Source: Marinobacter gudaonensis (GTDB taxonomy: Bacteria; Pseudomonadota; Gammaproteobacteria; Pseudomonadales; Oleiphilaceae). Taken from it: 64,000 nucleotides of DNA. The notes under the pieces were generated by a model. That model had not been told where the DNA came from and did not search any database. It saw nothing but the letters and a program-made list of their open reading frames with translations. Positions 58,591 to 64,000 of the stretch are shown here, piece after piece. Location: contig NZ_FOYV01000004.1 in the NCBI RefSeq assembly GCF_900115175.1, forward strand, positions 1 to 64,000, read 5' to 3'. The translations under genes were made by a program, and so were the position numbers. The stretch's first letter is position 1. Every line of letters starts with the position of its first letter.

Positions 58591-60305
58591 CTGACAAACG
58601 GATAGACATGACCACAATCAGAAACCTCGGCGTGTTGGCCCTGGCCCTGGGCCTCGCAGCCTGCAGCAACAACCCGTTGATGCGCACGGCTACGGCCACC
58701 TCCACCGATTCGGCGCAGGCCATCGAAGAGACCCTGGCCCGGGCCGGGCAGCCTGCCCAGCGAGAGCCGGAGGCACCTGTGGAGAGCACCTTGCCCCCGG
58801 ATGTCAGTGCCGCGCTGCTGCCCCCGCTGTCGACGAGCGCTGCTCTGGACGAGCGCTTTGACGTGAGGGCCCAGGGGGTACCGGCCGCCAGTTTCTTCCA
58901 GTCCCTGGTTGAGGGTACCCGTTACAACGTGGTGGTCCATCCAGAAGTCGATGTTGTCGTGGACCTGCGTCTGGGCGATGTGACGGTACCAGAGGTTATG
59001 GACATTGCCGCCGATCTGTACGGTCTGGATATCCGGCGCAACGGCCGTCTGTTCCGGGTAATGGCTGATGAACTCCAGACTCGCCTGTTTGCCATAGACT
59101 ACCTGCATTTCAAGCGTCGTGGCGGCTCCGAGACCCGGGTCAGTTCCGGGCAGGTAACCAATGCCCGCAGCAGTGATGCAGGCGCCAGCAGCAGTGCCGG
59201 TGACTCCGGCGACACCCGGAACCTGATTGGCACCGCTATCTCCACCGAAACCGAGTCTGATTTCTGGCAGGACATCCAGACCGCCCTCAACATGATTGTT
59301 GGCGGCGACGGCCAGCAGGTGATCGTCAATCCCGGCGCCGGTCTGGTTATGGTTCGCGCGGGCTCCGACGATCTTGAGCTGGTGGAGGATTACCTGCGCC
59401 GCACCGAGCTGATCATGCAGCGGCAGGTAATCCTGGAGGCCAAAATTCTGGAGATTGCCCTCAACGAAGGCTACCAGCAGGGCATCAACTGGTCGGACAT
59501 TCAGAGCGCCTCCAGCATCACCGCCTCTGACGGCCTGCCCGAAGACTTCACCGCACAGGCCCTCGCCGGCCAGGTGATCCAGACTTCGGACATCGGCGGC
59601 CTGTTTTCGGCCAGCGTGCGGGCCGGCGATTTTACCGGATTGATCGAGCTGCTGGGCCGGCAGGGCAATGTCCAGATTCTTTCCAGTCCTCGCATTTCCA
59701 CCGTGAACAACCAGAAAGCGGTGATCAAGGTGGGCACCGACGAGTTCTTCGTCACCGATATCGATTTTGACGACAACAACTCGGCCGTGGCGGCAACGGA
59801 TCGGACGTCCACCTCGGTGGAACTCACCCCCTTCTTCTCGGGGATTTCCCTCGATGTCACGCCCCAGATTTCGGAAGACGGCTCGATTACCCTGCACGTG
59901 CACCCGGCGGTCAGCGAGGTGACCGACCAGGAGAAGGTGATTACCGTTGGCGAGCGGGACGTGACGCTGCCCCTGGCCAGCAGCACCGTTCGCGAAACCG
60001 ACAGTGTGATCCGGGCGGAGAGCGGGCAGATTGTGGTGATTGGTGGCCTGATCCAGAACACCAGTGAAGACCAGAACTCAGCCGTGCCCTTCTTAAGTGA
60101 AATTCCGTTGGTAGGCGAGCTGTTCAAACAGCGCCGTTTCCAGTCACGCAAAAGCGAGTTGGTGATTCTGCTGCGGCCGGTGGTGGCCGGGCTGCCGGAA
60201 ATGAACGCCGACATCGCTGCGAGCCGGGAACGCATGAGCGTTCTGAAAGAGCTGCTGCAATCGTCCGGGTCCGTTACCCCTGAGCCGGAGAAAGCGCCGC
60301 GATAG
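58587..60305 (+). CDS. mshL: MSHA pilus secretin MshL
   Basis: Outer-membrane pore for the MSHA pilus. It is 572 residues from the ATG at 58587, with a lipoprotein signal (LGVLALALGLAACSNN); an ATG at 58608 is alternative. An N domain (VVVHPEVDVVVDLRLGDVTV) is followed by the secretin core: QRQVILEAKILEIALNEGY, SSPRISTVNNQKAVIKVGTD and VVIGGLIQNTSEDQN. Confidence 0.92.
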   Translation: MTDKRIDMTTIRNLGVLALALGLAACSNNPLMRTATATSTDSAQAIEETLARAGQPAQREPEAPVESTLPPDVSAALLPPLSTSAALDERFDVRAQGVPAASFFQSLVEGTRYNVVVHPEVDVVVDLRLGDVTVPEVMDIAADLYGLDIRRNGRLFRVMADELQTRLFAIDYLHFKRRGGSETRVSSGQVTNARSSDAGASSSAGDSGDTRNLIGTAISTETESDFWQDIQTALNMIVGGDGQQVIVNPGAGLVMVRAGSDDLELVEDYLRRTELIMQRQVILEAKILEIALNEGYQQGINWSDIQSASSITASDGLPEDFTAQALAGQVIQTSDIGGLFSASVRAGDFTGLIELLGRQGNVQILSSPRISTVNNQKAVIKVGTDEFFVTDIDFDDNNSAVAATDRTSTSVELTPFFSGISLDVTPQISEDGSITLHVHPAVSEVTDQEKVITVGERDVTLPLASSTVRETDSVIRAESGQIVVIGGLIQNTSEDQNSAVPFLSEIPLVGELFKQRRFQSRKSELVILLRPVVAGLPEMNADIAASRERMSVLKELLQSSGSVTPEPEKAPR

Positions 60306-60306
60306 C

Positions 60307-61146
60307 ATGTATGAATCCCACTTTGGACTGCAGGAAGCACCGTTCGCATTGACGCCCAACACCCGTTACTTTCTGCGGGCGCCCAGCCATGGTGATGCGC
60401 TGGAGCTGTTGCTGGTGGCGTTGCGCCAGCGAGAGGGTTTCATCAAGATTTCCGGTGAGGTTGGCACTGGCAAGACCCTGCTTTGCCGCCTTCTTCTCAA
60501 TGAGCTGGAACAACAGGCGCACACCGCCTACATTCCCAATCCCTGCCTGACGCCAGAGACCCTCTACGAGGCCGTTGCCGAGGAGCTGGGGGTGGATCCG
60601 GCCGGCTGCGCCAACAATCACCAGGTGTTGAAAGCCATTAATGAACGCCTCATTGGCCACGCCATGGAGCGAAGGCCGGTGGTGCTGGTCATTGACGAAG
60701 CCCAGGCCATGCCCGAAGACACCATTGAGGCGCTGAGGCTGCTCACCAACCTCGAGACCGAGAGCATGCGTCTGCTTCAGGTGGTGTTGTTCGGCCAGCC
60801 CGAGCTCGATGCGCTGCTGCAGAAACCGAGTCTCAGACAGCTGAACCAGCGCATCACTTTCCATTACCGGCTGGCGCCACTTGATAGGCAGTCGGTGGCG
60901 CAGTACCTGCGCCACCGACTGGCCCAGGCTGGCTACAATGGCGCCGACCTCTTTACACCGGGGGCTCTGCGGCTGATTGCCCGGGCGTCTGGCGGTATTC
61001 CCAGGCTGGTAAACATTCTCGCCCATAAATCCCTGCTGGCGGCCTGGGGCCGCGGCGACCGGCTGGTACAGAAATCCCATGCCCTGCAGGCCATCCGCGA
61101 TACCGAAAGCGTTCGGCCGCCGGGTCTGATTGCGAGGTGGTTATGA
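60307..61146 (+). CDS. mshM: MSHA ATPase MshM (ExeA-like)
   Basis: AAA ATPase of 279 residues. MYESHFGLQEAPFALTPNTR is the ExeA/MshM opening; Walker A is GEVGTGKTLL and Walker B VLVIDEAQAM. It probably assists secretin assembly or peptidoglycan passage, as ExeA does for T2SS. One base after mshL. Confidence 0.92.
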   Translation: MYESHFGLQEAPFALTPNTRYFLRAPSHGDALELLLVALRQREGFIKISGEVGTGKTLLCRLLLNELEQQAHTAYIPNPCLTPETLYEAVAEELGVDPAGCANNHQVLKAINERLIGHAMERRPVVLVIDEAQAMPEDTIEALRLLTNLETESMRLLQVVLFGQPELDALLQKPSLRQLNQRITFHYRLAPLDRQSVAQYLRHRLAQAGYNGADLFTPGALRLIARASGGIPRLVNILAHKSLLAAWGRGDRLVQKSHALQAIRDTESVRPPGLIARWL

Positions 61147-62270
61147 GCCTGCTTAATGATGCGCTCAGGGCTGCCGAACAACGGCAGAACCGACCGGAGG
61201 TCGCCAGCGCCTACACCGGCCAGGTTCGCGGTAAGCGGCCCGCACGAAAGGCCCCATGGTTTATTGTTTTGCTGTTGGTGGCCGGTCTGGCCGCTGTTCC
61301 GGCAATCTGGTTCCTGAATCCCGACCATTCTGGGGCCGGTGCCGGCGATGCCATGGGGAATGCGCCCGTAGTGGAGTCGAAAGAGCCACAGCCGCAGTCT
61401 CAGCCAGAGACGGTTGTGATGGCGCCAGAACGAATCAGCGACGCGCCAGCCTCTGGGCCGACGCCAGCAGTTGAACGGCAGGTGGAACAGCCCGTTGACG
61501 CCCCGGTTGCGACTTTGGAGCGCGATGCAGGCGAGCAGCCATCCGAACCGGAACCTGGGGTTGTCCAGGCTTCAGCTACTCAGTCACAGCCCGTCGCCGA
61601 TTCAGCGCCGGTTCCGCCAGCGCAGACGCCAGTCTCGCGAAAGCCATTATCCGCCTCGACGGCAGAAGAAGAGCTGCCCGCGGTCAAGCAGGTTCGGGAA
61701 ACCCCGGAAGCGGTGGATCGCCGGGTCAGTCAGGAGCTTGCCTCGCTTCTTGGCAATGGTGAGGTTGCGAAAGCCGAACAGCGGTTACAGGCACTGGTGG
61801 CGGCTCAGTCCGCCCCTGCCAGCCGCGAGGTGTTTGCGCGCCGGATGCTGGTGGAGGGCAAGCCGGAGCGCGCCCTGGCCTGGCTGCCAGCTGACGTGAC
61901 CGCCGATGTGCCGGATTTGCGCCTGCTCAGGGCCCGTGCCCTGCATGCCACCGGCGATCTGGCCGGCGCCCTGAATACATTGGAGAGCTCTGTGCCGCCC
62001 GTGGCGGACAACGCCGGGTATCGGGTAACTCTGGCCACACTGCTTCAGCAGGCCGGCCGAAGCGCCGAGTCGGCCCGGCACTGGTCGCTGCTGATCGCCG
62101 AGGACGACAGCCGGGCGGCCTGGTGGGTGGGGCTCGGCATTGCCCTGGAAACCGGTGGCGAGCGTGACAGCGCCGCACGGGCCTACACCCAGGCGGCACA
62201 GCTGCCAGGGCTGTCGCCCTCGCTGGCGGACTACGTTCGTGAACGACTGAGAAGCTTGCAGGCGGGATGA
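61143..62270 (+). CDS. mshN: MSHA biogenesis protein MshN, TPR protein
   Basis: A 375-residue protein with a short cytoplasmic start (MSLLNDALRAAEQRQNRPE), a membrane segment near 40-58 (WFIVLLLVAGLAAVPAIWF), a Pro/Ala-rich periplasmic linker, and TPR-like repeats after about residue 195. Overlaps mshM by 4 bases (ATGA); a GTG six bases earlier is possible. Confidence 0.88.
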   Translation: MSLLNDALRAAEQRQNRPEVASAYTGQVRGKRPARKAPWFIVLLLVAGLAAVPAIWFLNPDHSGAGAGDAMGNAPVVESKEPQPQSQPETVVMAPERISDAPASGPTPAVERQVEQPVDAPVATLERDAGEQPSEPEPGVVQASATQSQPVADSAPVPPAQTPVSRKPLSASTAEEELPAVKQVRETPEAVDRRVSQELASLLGNGEVAKAEQRLQALVAAQSAPASREVFARRMLVEGKPERALAWLPADVTADVPDLRLLRARALHATGDLAGALNTLESSVPPVADNAGYRVTLATLLQQAGRSAESARHWSLLIAEDDSRAAWWVGLGIALETGGERDSAARAYTQAAQLPGLSPSLADYVRERLRSLQAG

Positions 62271-64000
62271 TGACAACAGAACCGAAAAAGAAAGTCCGGT
62301 TAGGGGACCTGCTGGTTCAGAACGACGTCATTACCGAACAGCAGTTGATGACGGCCCTGCGCGAGCAGAAAAGCACCGGTCGCAAGCTCGGCAAGACCCT
62401 GACCGACCTGGGGTACGTAGACGAGGACAGTTTGCTCAACATACTGTCCCGTCAGCTCGACGTGCCCTTTGTGCAGTTGCGCCACTACCAGTTCAACAAT
62501 GAACTGGTGAAAAAGCTGCCGGAAGCCATGGCCCGGCGTTTCCGCAGTATTGTGCTGGCAGAGCAGGGGGGCGAACTGCTCGTGGGTATGGCCGACCCCC
62601 TCGATATCTTCGCCTACGATGAGCTGGTCCGTATTCTCAAGCAGCCTATCAAGCAGGCGGTGGTTCGCGAGAGCGAACTGTTGAACACCCTGGATCTGGT
62701 GTACCGGCGCACCGATGAGATTGCCTCACTGGCCGAAGAGCTGGAGGACGAACTGGGCGACGATGCGTTCGACCTGGCCGATCTGTCCGCAGAATCGGAA
62801 AGTGCCGAGGCCCCGGTGGTCAAGCTGCTGCAGACTCTGTTTGAGGATGCCGTGCAGGCCCGCAGTTCGGATATTCACATCGAGCCGGATGAAGCCGTGG
62901 TGCGTATCCGGCAGCGGGTGGACGGCGTGCTGCAGGAACAGGTGATGAAGGAGAAGCGGGTCAACGCTGCACTGGTCCTGCGCCTCAAGCTTATGGCGGG
63001 TCTCAATATCTCCGAGAAGCGGATGCCGCAGGACGGTCGCTTCAATGTGCGGGTCAAGGGCCGCAGCATTGATGTGCGGGTGTCTACCATGCCCGTGCAG
63101 TACGGGGAGTCGGTGGTAATGCGTCTGCTGGACCAGAGCCAGGGTATGTTGAATCTGGATGGTACCGGCATGCCAGTGGAGCTGCTGGAGCGCTTCCGGC
63201 GGATGATCAAGAAGCCCCACGGCATGATTCTGGTAACTGGCCCCACCGGCAGTGGTAAAACCACGACGCTCTACGGAGCGCTCACAGAGCTTAATCGCCC
63301 CGAGGTGAAGATCATCACCGCGGAAGACCCGGTGGAGTACCGTCTGCCTCGCATTACCCAGGTTCAGGTTAATCCGAAAATCGGGCTGGAGTTTGCCAGC
63401 GTGCTGCGGGCGGCCCTGCGCCAGGACCCGGATGTGATCCTGGTGGGCGAAATGCGGGATCGGGAAACCGTGGAAATCGGCCTGCGCGCCGCCATGACCG
63501 GCCACCTGGTGCTGTCCACTCTGCACACCAACGACTCCATCAGCAGCGCCATGCGTCTCATTGATATGGGCGCGGAACCGTTTCTGGTGGCCAGCTCCCT
63601 GCTGGGGGTTGTCGCCCAGCGGCTGGTAAGGCGGGTGTGCGAGAACTGCGCCGAGTCCTATTCCCCCAGTGAGCAGGAACTGGTGTGGCTGCGCAGTTTC
63701 GATCTGGATCCTCTCGACCTTGAGGCGGGCTTCATACGCGGCCGCGGCTGTTACCAGTGCAGCAATACCGGCTACAAAGGCCGGATTGGTGTCTACGAGT
63801 TGCTGGAAATGAATGAAGCCATGCTGGATGCCCTCCGGCGCCGGGACGTTTCCGCTTTTACCATCGCAGCTCGCCAGAGCCCCCTGTACCGGCCATTGGG
63901 CCAGTGCGCCATGGATTTTGCGCTCCAGGGGACGACTACGCTGGACGAAGTGGCCCGGGTGGCCGCGACCTCGGAAGGAGAGCTCGCACCGGAAGCCGAG
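62267..64000 (+). CDS. mshE: MSHA pilus extension ATPase MshE, 3' end beyond window
   Basis: Hexameric PilB/GspE-type ATPase powering pilus extension. The frame is open from the ATG at 62267 to the last base (578 codons), so only a short C-terminus is missing. The N-terminal MshEN domain (RLGDLLVQNDVITEQQLMTA, then a second copy starting near LSRQLDVPFVQL) is the type that binds cyclic di-GMP. The ATPase core has Walker A GPTGSGKTT at 325-333, AEDPVEYRL, LRQDPDVILVGEMRD and a CENC...CYQC zinc module. Confidence 0.95.
   Translation, partial: MMTTEPKKKVRLGDLLVQNDVITEQQLMTALREQKSTGRKLGKTLTDLGYVDEDSLLNILSRQLDVPFVQLRHYQFNNELVKKLPEAMARRFRSIVLAEQGGELLVGMADPLDIFAYDELVRILKQPIKQAVVRESELLNTLDLVYRRTDEIASLAEELEDELGDDAFDLADLSAESESAEAPVVKLLQTLFEDAVQARSSDIHIEPDEAVVRIRQRVDGVLQEQVMKEKRVNAALVLRLKLMAGLNISEKRMPQDGRFNVRVKGRSIDVRVSTMPVQYGESVVMRLLDQSQGMLNLDGTGMPVELLERFRRMIKKPHGMILVTGPTGSGKTTTLYGALTELNRPEVKIITAEDPVEYRLPRITQVQVNPKIGLEFASVLRAALRQDPDVILVGEMRDRETVEIGLRAAMTGHLVLSTLHTNDSISSAMRLIDMGAEPFLVASSLLGVVAQRLVRRVCENCAESYSPSEQELVWLRSFDLDPLDLEAGFIRGRGCYQCSNTGYKGRIGVYELLEMNEAMLDALRRRDVSAFTIAARQSPLYRPLGQCAMDFALQGTTTLDEVARVAATSEGELAPEAE

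Overview
The window looks like chromosome from a marine gammaproteobacterium, most likely Marinobacter or a close relative. This is inferred from the protein sequences, the moderate GC content, the S10-spc-alpha gene order and the neighbouring uvrA / MFS / ssb / MSHA block; no database search was possible.

Layout. (1) 1-15041: a tufA gene cut by the window edge, then the full S10, spc and alpha ribosomal operons (rpsJ to rplQ, with secY, rpmJ and rpoA), with good sigma-70 promoters before rpsJ and rpsM and intrinsic terminators after tufA and rplQ. (2) 15042-18029: a 22-bp perfect inverted repeat, then uvrA on the minus strand. (3) About 18226-53779: a putative 35.5-kb genomic island between uvrA and a yajR-like MFS gene. 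It is bounded by direct copies (about 112 bp, 63-bp identical core) of the uvrA/MFS intergenic region; the left copy still carries the MFS ribosome-binding site and start codon. (4) 53780-64000: the MFS gene, ssb and the MSHA pilus biogenesis genes mshI to mshE; mshE runs off the end.

The island holds AraC- and LysR-type regulators, an array of near-identical palindromes before a -10-only promoter, a periplasmic parvulin and a DUF2147 protein. Then come a 3389-residue exported YD-repeat (RHS-like) multimodular protein, an exported metalloprotease resembling M66/StcE, a small exported protein, and a separately exported protein carrying the RHS core missing from the giant one. A complete type II secretion operon follows (L-M-C/N-D-J-K-E-F-G-H-I, lipoprotein secretin, no prepilin peptidase), then an unknown protein, a Cache-domain histidine-kinase-like protein lacking the phosphoacceptor histidine, a chemoreceptor and a DcaP-like porin.

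The most interesting reading is that the island encodes a self-contained secretion system with its own cargo. The cargo would be an RHS shell split over two polypeptides: the YD-repeat part fused to carbohydrate-binding, discoidin, PA14, lectin and Ig-like modules, and the RHS core plus a glycine-rich hydrophobic tail made as a second exported protein. A mucinase-like protease, dedicated folding helpers and a dedicated T2SS would go with it. This is inference from gene content, signal peptides and order.
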